A stretch of DNA of 64,000 nucleotides. It comes from Tritrichomonas musculus. Its lineage: Eukaryota > Parabasalia > Tritrichomonadida > Tritrichomonadidae. The stretch is from the NCBI GenBank assembly GCA_039105265.1, contig JAPFFF010000027.1, positions 1,364,001 through 1,428,000 of the forward strand. Reading direction: 5' to 3'. Below are positions 42,276 through 53,518 of this stretch, one piece after another. A program made the translations under genes and the position numbers. The notes under the pieces were generated by a model. The model was not told the DNA's origin and ran no database searches. It saw only the letters and a list, made by a program, of their open reading frames with translations. Numbering within the stretch: the stretch's first letter is position 1; every line of letters starts with the position of its first letter.

Positions 42276-42865
42276 TTACACTTCCCTATTGAAAATTCTT
42301 TCAATTTTTTTCCGTTTTCTTTGGAATGTTTTAAAGGAAGCTTTTATAAAAAATAATTGAGAAAAAAGTTAGTTTTATATTGAATTCATTTTTCTAAATG
42401 TCTGGATGGTCCTTTAGTCTTAGTTTTAATGGTCGCTCATTTTTAACTGCAGGTGAAGCATATCCTAGGTATTTTCCTGATGACAGAGAAATGAGGAATC
42501 AGCAATTTTTTGTACAAAATCCAATACTAATAGAAGAAAATAATAGGATTCAACAACAGCAAAAAGAAAGACAGAGAGAAGAAAGAGAAAAACGAGAAAG
42601 AGAAAGACGAGAAAGGATTAGGCAAACGAAATCTTAGACAGAATAAAGGATTGAAAAAGAAAGTTTAAATGAAATTAATTTTGGAAATAATAATAGAATA
42701 TGGCATTTAATAGTTTAAATAAAACTTATATGCTAAAATATTGTGTTTTAAGTTTTAATTTTTTTTTGAAAAGCAATAAAATCTACTTTTTCAGAAAATA
42801 AAGGAACTTTTTTCAGAAGGCCAAAACTATGACCACCTTAAACATGTTTTTTTTAATCTTAAGGC
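42276..42865. repeat. Duplicated block, copy 2 (carries the small Arg/Glu-rich gene)
   Basis: Homologous to 38889-39640 from the 5' flank through the gene to the 3' flank, without the poly(T) expansion. The two copies are direct repeats about 3.4 kb apart. Confidence 0.85.
42398..42637 (+). CDS. Small Arg/Glu-rich protein, paralogue 2
   Basis: The product has 79 residues: a conserved head (WSFSLSFNGRSF, AYPRYFPDDREMRN), then a Gln/Glu/Arg tail (QREEREKRERERRER) ending IRQTKS. The shorter Arg/Glu repeat and the normal end suggest this is the less altered copy. TTCATTTTTCTAA directly precedes the ATG. Substitutions between the copies in the head are few, so the gene may be under constraint. 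Function unknown. Confidence 0.6.
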   Translation: MSGWSFSLSFNGRSFLTAGEAYPRYFPDDREMRNQQFFVQNPILIEENNRIQQQQKERQREEREKRERERRERIRQTKS

Positions 42866-43082
42866 TGTGGTTCTGAGGACATTCAAAATCGAGCTTTTTG
42901 AATGATATTCGTTATTTTTTTGAGACATATTGAAAATCATCCGTTATAATTTTTTTAATAGAAATCATCAAAATGATTATATCTTTATAAAACAGGAGTA
43001 TTAAGCTGAATATTAATATTTTTTTATAATATAATTTACATATTTAATAATGAATATTAGCATAAAATATTTTAGTTTTAGT

Positions 43083-43419
43083 TAAGGGACAACTATCAAA
43101 TTTTGTTGTAAACATTTCAATATTGAAAAAACTCATAGAAAATAAGATTCAATGGTTATTATTTCGGAAAAAGTTTAAAACTTTAGAATTTCACCATTCC
43201 GATCATTTTTGTAAAATTTTCACATCCTCTCAACTTTTAAATTTTTATTGAAAAAAGGGAATAGGCTTATAAGAAGAATAGAAATAAATGATATATAATT
43301 AATGTAATTTATATATACCAAAATATAGCAAAAATACTCAAGAAATAAATTTTTTTAAGACTATTAATTTTGTGATAACTCATAGAATTTTTAACTCAGA
43401 ATTTGATAGGGGTCCCTTA
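43083..43419. mobile_element. 333-bp TA-flanked MITE
   Basis: The element spans 43085-43417. The left end AGGGACAACTATCAAATT and the right end (reverse complement AGGGACCCCTATCAAATT) match at 16 of 18 positions, and TA flanks both sides. The interior is AT-rich and non-coding. It resembles Tc1/mariner-derived MITEs in design but shares no ends with the 242-bp family. Confidence 0.75.
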
Positions 43420-43734
43420 AATACAATTTCAAAATCGAAAAATAGTAAGACAATTTTCTTATAATTTTGTAATTATTGTGTACAAATTCATATTACTTAA
43501 TTGGGTGATTTATGAAAGCTTTTTGTGTCTGGTTCCAAAGATTGAAAAGATTATTCTAGATTATTGGTTATTCACAAGAAATATTGTCATATTTTTCTAA
43601 TTATATTACTAAATATTATATTAAATATCGCAGATGAGAAGTGGGTATCTTATATTTAGATAAATACAATTTCATTTTCTAAAATAGTTAGACAATTTAC
43701 ATTAAAATTTGAATTTAAAATACAGGTCCCGACA

Positions 43735-43945
43735 TCCAAAATGAGATCTGATGACATGCAAAATGAAATTCTCTCAATTTTTTCAATGCATTCAATTTTT
43801 AATTTGCCCACTTTAACAATCTAAAAGTTTTAAAAAATCTCATTTTGCTTGTAATTTTTTTGCCAAAATGACAAACAAAATGAGATTTAAACTTTCACTA
43901 CAAAAATAAACGTACATAAAATGACATGCAAAATGAGATTTTTTT
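43735..43945. repeat. Repeated word GACATGCAAAATGA
   Basis: GACATGCAAAATGA occurs near 43754 and 43922, AAAATGAGAT several more times, and AATCTCATTTTGC inverted near 43837. It looks like a foldback repeat or a degraded element; no clean ends are seen. Confidence 0.4.
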
Positions 43946-45580
43946 TATAAGCTTTTTAAAATGATTTAATATTAATAAAAAGAAAACGTATAGAAACCGT
44001 TCTGTCTTGGACTTTTATTTACATCATTATTTTTGTTAATGCTCATACAATATATTCTATCAATCAAAAAAAAAAATATCCTATTTAATTTTTCGAACCC
44101 AAGCCCCAAAAATATCCATTGAGTTATTATCATTGTAGCCTTAAGAAAAAATATTTTATATAATATAAAATTAGTATTTATTATTTTTTTTATTATAAAA
44201 AAGGGAAATAATCTCATTAAATCCTTATTATTGACCTAAACCTTTTTTAAAACTCTCTAATGTCAGCAAAAAGTCTATTTGTTACAAATAGTATTTGTAT
44301 ATATCGATTGTGTTATAAATCTTTTGTTAATTAAATTTTGAGTCAATATTCAATGAAACAAAGCATTAAGAAGTGATGTTAAATCTCAAAACTTGATTAT
44401 TTGAAATATCAACAAGTTTTTGAGACTTCATTTTCCTTTACTCTAGAGTATAATAATATCATAATCAGAAGAATATATTATATCATATTTACAAAGAAAG
44501 TTGATGTGCAAAAAAATTTATACAATATATATTGTATTGTAGATTGAATTGATTGTTAGGATGAAATGGTTGATGAAGGTTTGTATTATTTTATGTTATT
44601 ATTACAATGCAATAAGATTATATGTTAGTAATTTTCTGATTCGTACAAAATCCACAAGAATTTGTACAATTAGTAATAAATATGGAATGCGCCAATCAAA
44701 AATGTAGAAAGAATTCATTTTCTGGAGGTTTTATGGTTGTGATCCTTGGAGACAATTGATTATAACAATTTGTAAATACCTTAAAATATTATATTAATCT
44801 CAGTAAATGCTTCAGTTACCAATGTCTTTGTATCTTCTCCATTTTGCAATGATATTTTTTTATTGATTGTTTACTCATATTGTTTTAAGTTATCATACTT
44901 CTTATAATTTAAAATGAATGTAGTATAAACACTATTAAAATATTGAATATTTATGAATGAAGCCATGCTTATTGTTGAAATTATATATGGTATTAGTAAT
45001 AATAGGATCGTGGAGATAAAGAATAGCATTAATGCGTTCTATGTCTTTTAATTGAAAGCTATTTTGGAAAACCGATAATTTAAAACATTTTTAGAATGGA
45101 CATAGTCCAGGAGTTCAAGTTGAGTTGAAAGCCATCGTCTACAGAAACCAACACTTATATACTACTAGTATATAAACAAGCTGGAGATATTATATAACAG
45201 CTGTATATTATAGACTAAATTCATTAGTAAAATTTCATATTTAAATTATAAAAGTTTAACTTTTTTCAAATAAATACCTTTTCGACATTGAATTATTCAA
45301 TGATTGAATGTCTTAAGTCTTAAGACTCTTAAGAATTTTCTTACAAAGAAAATTTATTAGGCAATTAGCTTACATAAGCAAACTTTACTGTATTATTAAT
45401 TCTTTTTTGATTTTATTATATCTAAAGATATAATCTAACTATGAATTGTATTACTTATGTTGAAAATTTTTCCGACACATATTAAAATTGTTAATGTTTC
45501 ACTGAACACATAATGGCGGTTGTTTTTCTGTTAACAATTTTAAACGAACAAATTATAACTCTTAACTTTTAATTTTTATA
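43946..45580. other. AT-rich region upstream of the hAT relic
   Basis: No gene is recognised. CAGGAGTTCAAGTTGAGTTG at 45108 could be the left end of the hAT element that carries the transposase starting at 45581, but its partner end has not been found. Confidence 0.35.
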
Positions 45581-46560
45581 ATGGAAATACAAGAGAATGT
45601 CCACTGGAAAAAAATTGGTTTACCAAGACATGAAAATGGAAGAGATATTTACAAATTCCAATGCCTGATCTGTGGAAAAATATTTAAAAGGCGCAGAAAT
45701 GCAAATACCCATTGCAAACTTTGCTTGTACCTTAAGCAGCAAATCCCTGACTAGAGAACAATCAATGACTTTTTTAATGTTCCTGCTGCTTTAAAAGAAG
45801 CCCCTGTAGCTGAACCTCAATTAATCCCCAATTTGGACATAACTGATGCCAAAACAATTGCTCTAATTGAGCTAATTAGTGAAATGAATATACCTTATAC
45901 ACAACTCAGTTCACCAGCTTGGCAAAAATTCGTTGAATCTCTAAATGAAAACTATGAAATTCCTTCTCAAAAAAAACTTAGAGATAATATTATATCCTAT
46001 TCTAAATATATAACAGATTCAGCGATATGTGATATGAAAAACCAAATTATCGGAATAGCTATTGATGGAGCTTCTTATCGTCAAAAGCATTATTATGCAA
46101 TAATAATGCTAAATGCTTCAATCGTAAGGCTTTATAATGTCGTTGAAGTAGAAAACCAAAAAGCAGAAACAATAGCAAAAGAACTATATAAATGTTTTAT
46201 TAAATGCAAAAAAAATGATATAACCATTGCAGGTGTTGTGTCTGACAATGCAGCTTCTCTTAAATGTGCAATCATTGGTGATCATCCTCTGGCTCTACCT
46301 AGTTTATTAGGAGAATCGGTGACCCGTGTAGTATGTTCGGCACATACAGTTCAACTTGTTGTGGCTGATGTCATTAAGGAGTGCAAAGAATTTAAATCAT
46401 TCGTTGATTCTCTCCTTGGCTTAGTTTCATGGATAAGCCAAAGAGAAGGAACTTTTAAAAAAAAGTTGTCCATGTAAGATGCCTAAGTATATTGCAACTC
46501 GCTGGAATACGCTATGTGACGTTCTTGAATATGTAATTCAACATATGGCACTAATAGAGA
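45581..46560 (+). pseudogene. BED-finger hAT transposase, broken and truncated
   Basis: From the ATG at 45581 the frame gives a BED-type zinc finger (C-L-I-C, then H-C-K-L-C, within the first 55 codons), then an in-frame TAG at 45752 and a long stretch with transposase features: IIGIAIDGAS (first catalytic Asp region), AGVVSDNAASLKCA (second Asp region) and RVVCSAHTVQLVV, the usual hAT C-x-x-H pattern. A frame change near 46475 is followed by KYIATRWNTLCDVLEYV, the hAT T-R-W-N motif. Homology ends at about 46560, where the DNA of an unclassified element begins, so the C-terminal dimerisation domain is missing. Confidence 0.85.
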
Positions 46561-46564
46561 AAAC

Positions 46565-46802
46565 AATATACAAACCAATAGAGAAAACAGATAAAGAAAC
46601 CAATAAACACGAATCGATAGAATATATAACCAATAGATTGGAAACATTAGAAGAACGCCTTCGAGAACACACAAACAAATACGAACACGATTTAATAACT
46701 ATTCGAACACAATTTAATTATAATATTAATAAGATTAACGTAATTAAAGATTCTCTTAATTCAGTTTTTAATGTTATTAACCAAATGCTAAACCAAAAAT
46801 AA
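46565..46802 (+). CDS. Coiled-coil ORF end of the unclassified element
   Basis: About 78 codons in the same frame as the end of the hAT relic, rich in Glu, Asn, Thr and Ile with coiled-coil spacing (YITNRLETLEERLREHTNKY). Codon style differs sharply from the hAT part upstream, so the apparent joint frame is an accident of insertion. Whether it is a gene of its own is uncertain. Confidence 0.45.
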
Positions 46803-46825
46803 AATATTATTAATTGGTTTTATTT

Positions 46826-47077
46826 TTATATCGTAAACGGTGGCGCGTGCATAGATTCCAATACATCCGAATATTTAATTTCTGGAAAGAATAGATTGCG
46901 ATACTTGTTTAAGAACAGGAAAGGAAACGTACAACAATAACTTCCGCAAACAGTAGAGAATCGATAAACATCTTCGAATTCGTCTTTTATTAAAACATAT
47001 TTATTAAAATCGTAGACGATAGCACTAGGAAACTTATAAATGCCTTGGCACTTATCTTTTCTATCGATGTATTTCAT
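46826..47077 (-). CDS. Small element protein, paralogue of 58464-58721
   Basis: The product has 83 residues. Y(D)FNKYVLIKDEF, then YRFSTVCGSYCCTFPFLFLNKYRNLFF match the 85-residue ORF in the large copy (YNNYVLIKDPKG; YSFTFPGVFIKKYRILFF). Two divergent copies in separate insertions support it as a real gene of the element. The fold looks beta-rich. I recognise no family; it is not a capsid or polymerase signature that I know. Confidence 0.65.
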   Translation of the reverse strand: MKYIDRKDKCQGIYKFPSAIVYDFNKYVLIKDEFEDVYRFSTVCGSYCCTFPFLFLNKYRNLFFPEIKYSDVLESMHAPPFTI

Positions 47078-47140
47078 TGGTAAGCTCTCTGTTCCTTGTT
47101 ACTCTGTTGCAGGTGTTTCGTTGTTATTCGTTTGTGGTTG

Positions 47141-47165
47141 CATTTGTAGAACGAATAAAAACAAT
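47141..47165 (-). promoter_or_regulatory. Element start-codon context shared with the 826-aa gene
   Basis: Read on the minus strand, TTTTTATTCGTTCTACAAATG is followed by CAACCAC. The plus strand at 53893-53913 reads TTTTTTATTCGTTTGTAAATG, also followed by CAACCAC. The gene start and its 5' flank are therefore homologous in the two copies; here only a short stub of the coding part remains. Confidence 0.6.
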
Positions 47166-47170
47166 ATTGT

Positions 47171-47512
47171 TTAACGAAAACACAATAATTGTGTTTCGTT
47201 GGTTGTTGTTCGTTGGTTGTTGTTCGCTAATGGAAAGACAAAAATAAAAACATTATTAATTTTGTTCTTTAGCCGCAGGTCTTCGTGTCGCATGTCGTCG
47301 CTTTGGTCTCTTATGAGTTCTTCAAGTTCATCAATTAATTCAATAGGTCCGTTGAATTTCTTTAGTTGCTCAATAAAGTGATTTATCTCTTTTAGTACTC
47401 CGTCAACAACATCATCATTATCGTAGAGGTATTTTAATGCAGGTCTCCAAACTTTTAGCTTTTTGTTGATTCTATTAATGAGGGTGCGTAATTGTTCGGT
47501 TTGGTTTGACAT
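47171..47512 (-). CDS. Small coiled-coil ORF of the unclassified element
   Basis: The product has 113 residues: helical, with RTLINRINKKLKVWRPALK at the start and an acidic coiled coil (FIEQLKKFNGPIELIDELEE) in the middle; the tail is Asn/Thr-rich. It lies upstream of and on the same strand as the 83-residue ORF. I see no counterpart in the large copy within this window. No family recognised. Confidence 0.5.
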   Translation of the reverse strand: MSNQTEQLRTLINRINKKLKVWRPALKYLYDNDDVVDGVLKEINHFIEQLKKFNGPIELIDELEELIRDQSDDMRHEDLRLKNKINNVFIFVFPLANNNQRTTTNETQLLCFR

Positions 47513-47639
47513 TTTATAAATTGCTGATAAAAAATTTTGAAAGTTCTATTTTTGTTGTTGTAATTTTTGTGGAGTTCGTCAATTTATTCAAAATTTGTCT
47601 ATGCCATTTTGTGAAAGTTTCGAGGGCTAATTTTGAAAA

Positions 47640-48760
47640 AGTGGCGATTTTATGAGTCATGGGGCTGAGGTTTGGGGTCTGTAAACCCTATGACGAGGGG
47701 GTCATTTTTTATCCCCTGTCGTGTCGGTCATCCTTACTCTCTAAGGAGCGTGATTATTTTGTTCAAAATTCTTTATTTTAAGAAGTCATAACAAAAAATA
47801 CCCTTTTCCTACTTAATTTCGCAAAAGGGTAATTTTGGTAAAAAAAGGTAATTTAAGTGGCCTTGTCATTTTGCTAAATTCTTTTTGTTCAGAAGCAATC
47901 ACTAACAATCAAGTAACAACACAAAAAAGCAAATTGCAACCAAGAGTAATTAATAATGTTAGCTGTACCAGTTTACCGGACAAATGACAAACTAAATCTA
48001 CAGATCACTAAAAAAAACCGCAAATCCACAAACAAAGGTAAGCAAGCACCTATAAACGACTGTTATTATCAATAGAACTGTAAATACCAGCAAACAACAT
48101 ATTCAAAAGCAACAATTTCAGATCTGCAAACTTAATCGGCATAGATCTCTAGCAACACACAAATAAATTCCTCTGCACAGTGTTATGATTCTTTTCACAT
48201 GCAAACAAGGTTTTCTCAACAAACGAATCCAACTCCTTCCTCAAGCAATTACAAATCTGCAAATTAAATCAATTTTTCAAGTTTTTTTTATTCTCATTAA
48301 GCAAAATTATCTTTCGATTAAACTGATTTACACTAAATAAACCCTCTTTTTTATTTTTGTTTTTATACTCTTCTTAAGTAGATTTAATTATTTTATTCTG
48401 AATTTATTTGGTCATTCTTTCGCAAAAAGTTTTTCCTTGGAAAAATTTCTTCTCAATTTTAATGTTTAATTATGAGAAACATACGATTAAGTATTTCCTT
48501 TTTCTTCTATAAAAACAATATTAATAATCAAAATAAAACATTATTTTATTTAGGGCGTACGTCCAATTCAAAGCTCCAAATTCAATGAGCTTTCTCAAAT
48601 AATATTTTGTATGCAATCACTCTAAAATTGAAATTTAATCAATAAAAGCTATAATAAGAATAAGAAAGTTATAGCTTTCAAATGTTTTGATAAAATTGTG
48701 AATGTTTTAACTTTTTGAATTTTAAAACTTTTTTTAGAAAGTTATAAAATTCAATTTTAT
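47640..48760. other. Mixed-composition spacer with one hairpin
   Basis: The part at about 47640-47760 is GC-richer than its surroundings, and 47880-48300 is A/C-rich without a frame. A hairpin AAAATACCCTTTT...AAAAGGGTAATTTT lies at about 47796-47838. Borders of the flanking elements may fall here, but I cannot place them. Confidence 0.4.
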
Positions 48761-48767
48761 ATTTCAA

Positions 48768-50899
48768 ATGGAAAGTGAAATTATGGCAATCATCATTATG
48801 ATCATTGATAATAATGAATTAAAAAATGATTATATTGATTGCTTAAATAAATTTGTTTTGTATGGGAATAAAGGACGGGATTTATCAAAAGAACCTAAAA
48901 TTAAAATGGAATTAGGGAAATACATTTTTCAAAAAGAAATGAAAGATTTTCTTCAAGCGATTTATTTTTTATTCAATTGTTTAATATTACCAAAAAAAAA
49001 TCTTTCAAAAGAATACTTATTTCAAAAATTACAAATTGCAAAAGATAAATTACAGAATATATTAACATCAATAGAAAATTTATTTAAAGAAAATACAATT
49101 CCTTTTAAATATCCATTAGTTATTGAAAATTCGCCAAAAATTATTGATTTTTGTGAAAGTTTTATACAATTTGATGATCCTTTTTTAAATCATCATAATA
49201 AAATAACGAAAAAATCAAATGAAAAACAAATTGTAATTGCAGAATTAGAAAATGAAATAAATAAAAATAATACTCAAATGAACAATTGTAGTTACAATAT
49301 TCAAAATGATATTTCTTTTGTTTTGGCAGTTTTAAGTGAAGGTTTCAGCTTTTCCACAATAGAAAGATTTATGGCAAAAATAAATATAACTATTGCACAG
49401 AAAAAAAAATTTATTTAATAATTAAGAGAATGACAAATGATATAATTGAATACGCCAATAAAGTTTGCTTTGAAAATTTCATAAAGATTAGTGATAATTC
49501 AATTGTGTCGTTTGATTCATCCTGGGAACACCGAAGGAAATCCTTCCAATGTTTCGGTGCGCTAATTGATAATGCCACCGAAAAAGTCTTTTCCTATCAC
49601 GTCATTCAAGACAAAAAACCCTCACCTCAAAGTCTTGAGATAAAAGTGCTCCAAGAAATGAAGAATATTTATTTTGATCCCAGAATTAAAGGTCACGCCC
49701 AGGATGGTGATGTCAATACAATTAAATTAATCAGATCTTGGAAAAACTCAATCAAAATATACTATAACCCAAACCATATCAAAGGAAAGTTTGTAAGAAT
49801 TCTAGAAAAATTCAATTATAATGGAAAAGGATTTTTTAATTTAATTAGAGAAAAATTACTAAGTTTTTTTAAAGCAATTACTATATAACAAAATTTTAAG
49901 TACAAAACAGAAAATATTTCAGTGGACTAATTTAATTAATCATGTATTAAGTTTACATGGGCTATGTATTCATAATTTTCAAGATATAAAAAACTGCCCG
50001 GAACCAATTGGATTTTTTAGCACAGAATCAGATAATGATGTAAATGATGTTTCCTTAGATGGACAATGGGCAGTCTTGCCATCGGAATCTGAAGCCAGGG
50101 AACCAGTGATTAACAAAAAAGAATGTCCTAATCTAGAACATTATTTAATGGCATTTTTAGATTATACTAAAAATTTATTCAAATATGTTAATCCTTTTAT
50201 AACGACGCAAAGTAATGAATCATTACACAATCAAAAATCTTTTTTTGCAGGAAAAGATATAAATTGGCGTTCATCTTTTAGTCTAAGAATGGCTTTTGCT
50301 GTTATGCAAAAAAACGATCCATACTATTATTATTTACATCTTTTAAATCATTTATCATTACCAAACTTAACTCCAAAATCTTATTCAATAATTGAAAAAT
50401 ATTTTAAAATATTCAAAAAAAAAAAAAAAAAAATAAGTTAAAATACTTAGATAGTGAATACTCAATGAATAGAAATGTAAAACGCAATAAGCATCGTTAT
50501 AAAAAATTTTCAACAAAAGATACAGATCACACTACTAAATCTTCTGAAATGAAAATTACTGAAAGTGAAATAGATAAATTAATGAAAAAGCTGAGACCAA
50601 TAAACTTAGAGCATGATACTAAGCCTAATCAAAAGAAAAGTAAGATAAGAAAAGAAAAAAAAGAAGATTCATTTTCATAAGATTCAGCTGAATTAAATAG
50701 CTTCAATAGCTCAAATCATAAATGTATTCAAATTGATTCAACTTTTCTAGATGAATCAGATGATTAAAGCTATTCTTCTGAATATGATTTTTCAAATAAT
50801 TCTGATGAATCTGATGCTTCTTATGACTCTGAAGAGTTAGATGACTTTGGTTTTTCATATGAAGATGAGAAGGAGATAAATGAAATAACCTTATTGTAA
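48768..50899 (+). pseudogene. DDE-type DNA transposase, decayed
   Basis: The coding sequence is broken into frames at 48768-49418, 49430-49888, 49891-50441 (open before its first Met at 50076) and 50465-50680, followed by an acidic Ser/Glu/Asp tail with stops to about 50899. The second frame has SFDSSWEHRRKSFQCFGALI (first Asp), GHAQDGDVNTIKLI (second Asp) and YYNPNHIKGKF, the arrangement of an RNase H-fold transposase. A Lys run at 50417-50433 marks one frame change. The superfamily is not settled: DDE elements with S-x-W-x-H and D/N-P-N-H words are known, but I cannot name one. No inverted ends were found. Confidence 0.7.
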
Positions 50900-51064
50900 A
50901 TCTTGGGAACACTTGCTTTTTTAATTCTGCTTTACAACTGTTTTTTCATTTTCCGTTCTTTAACGAAATGATATCGAACCCTATAGAAAACTGCAGTGAA
51001 ATGGCAAAAAGCATCGTTAAATTATATAAAGATGTACAGGAATTTAAAGTGATATTTTTTATAA

Positions 51065-51100
51065 TTTTGAAAAATTATATATATATATATATATATATAA
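51065..51100. repeat. (TA)n microsatellite
   Basis: About 15 TA units within an AT-rich region that has no gene. A similar shorter run is near 2556. Confidence 0.7.
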
Positions 51101-51530
51101 ATGAAAATCAAAATCAAAATAAAGTGATATTTTTTAATCTTTTTTATAATTTTATAAAATTCTATATAATTTTATTCTTCTTAATCTTCTTAATTTTTTT
51201 GGGTTATAACATTCTTTCAAATATTTATATGTGCTATATCAAAGCCCCGTTATATTTTGCGAAGAATTGAATTCTCTCAATTCCATTCGCGAAAAATTTG
51301 TTTGCTTTTTTCAAAAGAAAATAAACTAAGTTTTTTAATTATTGCCTTATTCACAAAAAAATTGAGAGTTTTTAATTCAAATTTTCTATGAGTCTTCAGA
51401 AAGTAGGACGATAAGTAGGGACAAATTATTTTTTTTAAAATACCATATCTTTCAATTTTGAGAAGATGAAAATAAAAAAAAAAAAAAGAATATAAAAAAG
51501 TTTTTTATTCAGGAAAAATACCTTTTAAAT

Positions 51531-51615
51531 AGCTTTGGGAGCCTTTGAGGGCTAAGCCCAATTGGTTAAGGTAATAGCGGGAGCCTCGACCTGAAATGAA
51601 TGAAGGTATTCATGC
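51531..51615 (+). other. tRNA-like segment, possible SINE
   Basis: GCTAAGCCCAATTGGTTAAG resembles the D-arm/A-box of a tRNA, and GCCTCGACCTG about 30 bp on resembles a weak B-box (G-G-T-T-C-G-A). The acceptor stem and anticodon arm do not fold convincingly by eye. It could be a tRNA-derived SINE head or a coincidence. Confidence 0.3.
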
Positions 51616-51619
51616 CTTA

Positions 51620-52300
51620 ATAACTTAAAAAAAAATATTTAGCTTTATTCAAATTTGAGAGGATGATAAAAAGGGACAAATTAAAAAACTTAGTTTAAAT
51701 ATTGACTTATTAGATTCAATATATTCATTGAGCTTTCATAATAAATAAAATATTTTAATTTTCATTTTTTTTTAATATATATTTTGTTAGAAGAAGAATA
51801 ATCAATATATTAAGAATCAATATTAGGTTTATTTTATATTAATCATTATTTTAAAAGCATTCAATACACCATTATTATAAGTGATTTTATTCTTAAAACA
51901 AAGATGAAATCAAAATGTTAAAACGTAATTCAAATATGGAAATAATCTTAAATCATTAGAATACTACCTGTAATACTATTTTTTTTTATAAAAATGTGTT
52001 CCTAAAAATCTTATTTTTGAAAATATTTTCAAAAAAAGTATTGTAATATAATTTCGAAAAAAGTATATTACGAAATTGTAATATATTTTTACAATACTTT
52101 TTTAAAATATATCCGAAATTGTAATATATAATTTCCTGATCTTTGAGAAAAAAGAAAGGAAAATATAATTAGCTTATTAAAGAATGCTTTTACTATAATT
52201 ATCAGTAATTAAAATAAGTCAAGGTCGATCTGATTTCTTATTCGAAATTATTTCCGAAATTTCGGATTAAAATGAGGTAAAATAACTTGTTTTCCGGTAG
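51620..52300. other. AT-rich region with one foldback
   Basis: Nothing coding is seen. AAAAAAGTATTGTA at about 52034 pairs with TACAATACTTTTTT at about 52092, with a second nested pair inside (ATAATTTCG with CGAAATTGT). Confidence 0.4.
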
Positions 52301-52561
52301 TTTTAATCAAATTTATAATAACTAAATGGTACACTTGGTACTTTTGTTAATAATCTTGCGTCGTTATGTTTTTGAGATATAATATCTTTCACAATTGCAT
52401 AATAATTCTTTTCTGAATAATAATTTATATTGCATAAATATTGAAATTTAGGTACGACTCCAATTCGCTGTGATAATTCGGAAATTTTTTCAGATGTTGT
52501 GATAATTTGTGAAGATATGTTTATTCTGTTTTTATTTTTTAATTGTCTTTCTTCATATCTT

Positions 52562-53137
52562 TTATTTTTCTGTTTCGTTTAATTCATGAACAAAAATAGA
52601 ATTATTAACTTCATCAATATTTAAAGGATAAGTTCCAGTTTTTTTAGCGGCGGTTTCTGTATATGAAAAAGAAGATGTTTCTTTCCAACTAGAAATTATT
52701 GCTTTGACTACTGCTATTCGAATTTTCCCAACATCTGTTTTAATAGAAGTATCTTTTGAACTTTCTTGAAAATACCTTTCAAAATATTTTGTGTACTTTT
52801 TTTTAAAAGGTGAAGCTAGAGCCACATCGAACATTTGCAAGATGTGGCTCGTGTGAGATGGTAATATTAATACATGAATTTTTTCTCTTTGTAATAAATA
52901 TAAGGCTAGTGGGTTCTCTCTACTTGAATGTCCATCCATTATTAGTAAAATAGGCAAGTATCTTATATCTTCTGATAAACTTTCTCTATATAATTTCACA
53001 AAATTGATAAAATGAATGGTCCATATAACAAACAAATCTCTTGTCATGTATCCACTTTTTGAGGAGGCTAAATAAAATTGACCTATTTTGCTAATGTTAG
53101 TTAATTCTTGTGGAATATTTTGAGTAGTATATACGAG
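52562..53137 (-). pseudogene. pogo/DDE_1 transposase fragment
   Basis: The 161-residue frame from 53047 stays open upstream to about 53137 (YLASSKSGYMTRDLF). It has LPILLIMDGHSSRENPLALY with the second catalytic Asp, followed by VLILPSHTSHILQMFDVALA and SPFKKKYTKYFERYF, which are hallmarks of the DDE_1 superfamily (pogo, Tigger, jerky; Tc1/mariner clan). The N-terminal DNA-binding domain and the first catalytic Asp are absent, cut off where the large unclassified element begins. After the stop at 52562 a related C-terminal tail may continue in another frame. Plain DNA transposon relic. Confidence 0.8.
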
Positions 53138-53184
53138 TCGGTTTTCGCTGTGGGTCGCAGGTCTGGACTAAGAACGAACTCGTC

Positions 53185-53500
53185 ATAAAAGAAAAAGAAA
53201 AGAAAAGAAAAAGAAAAGAAAAGAAAAAAGAAAAAAAGAAAAAAATATTCTTGTTCTCACTACTGCTCCCCATCCATGAAACGGCACAGGTACCCCACCC
53301 CACAACCGCCCATCTATGAAACGGCACAGGTACCTGCCCCACTGCCCACTATCTATGAAACAGCACAGGTGCCCCACCCCACTGCCCTCCATCTACGAAA
53401 CAGCTTAGGTACCCCGCCATCTATGAAACGGCACAGGTAGCACCCCGAGAATCTCGTACATACCACCATCTACTTAATGGCACATGTACTCCACCACGAG
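53185..53500. repeat. Purine tract and GC-rich minisatellite
   Basis: An AAAAGAAAAG-type purine run (53185-53247) is followed by about five units of roughly 40 bp holding ATCTATGAAACGGCACAGG and C-rich spacers. The GC content is far above that of the host DNA. Frames through it on the minus strand are repeat products, not genes. Confidence 0.8.
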
Positions 53501-53518
53501 GACCCTCTTAGAAAAGAC

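Larger units (their letters stand above)
46560..47520. mobile_element. Fragment of an unclassified element (small copy)
   Basis: The composition changes at about 46560 to the ACGAA/AACAA-rich style of the 53-64 kb element. It holds one plus-strand coiled-coil end and two small minus-strand ORFs, plus a start-codon context at 47141-47165 that is shared with the 826-aa ORF of the other copy. It is a piece of an element, broken; the right border is uncertain (about 47.5-47.9 kb). I recognise no replication, integration or capsid gene. Family unassigned. Confidence 0.6.

Noticed and set aside
53097-53392. Overlapping minus-strand frames with Gly/Trp/Phe-rich repeats
   Set aside because: They translate the 40-bp minisatellite and the purine tract and have no independent support.
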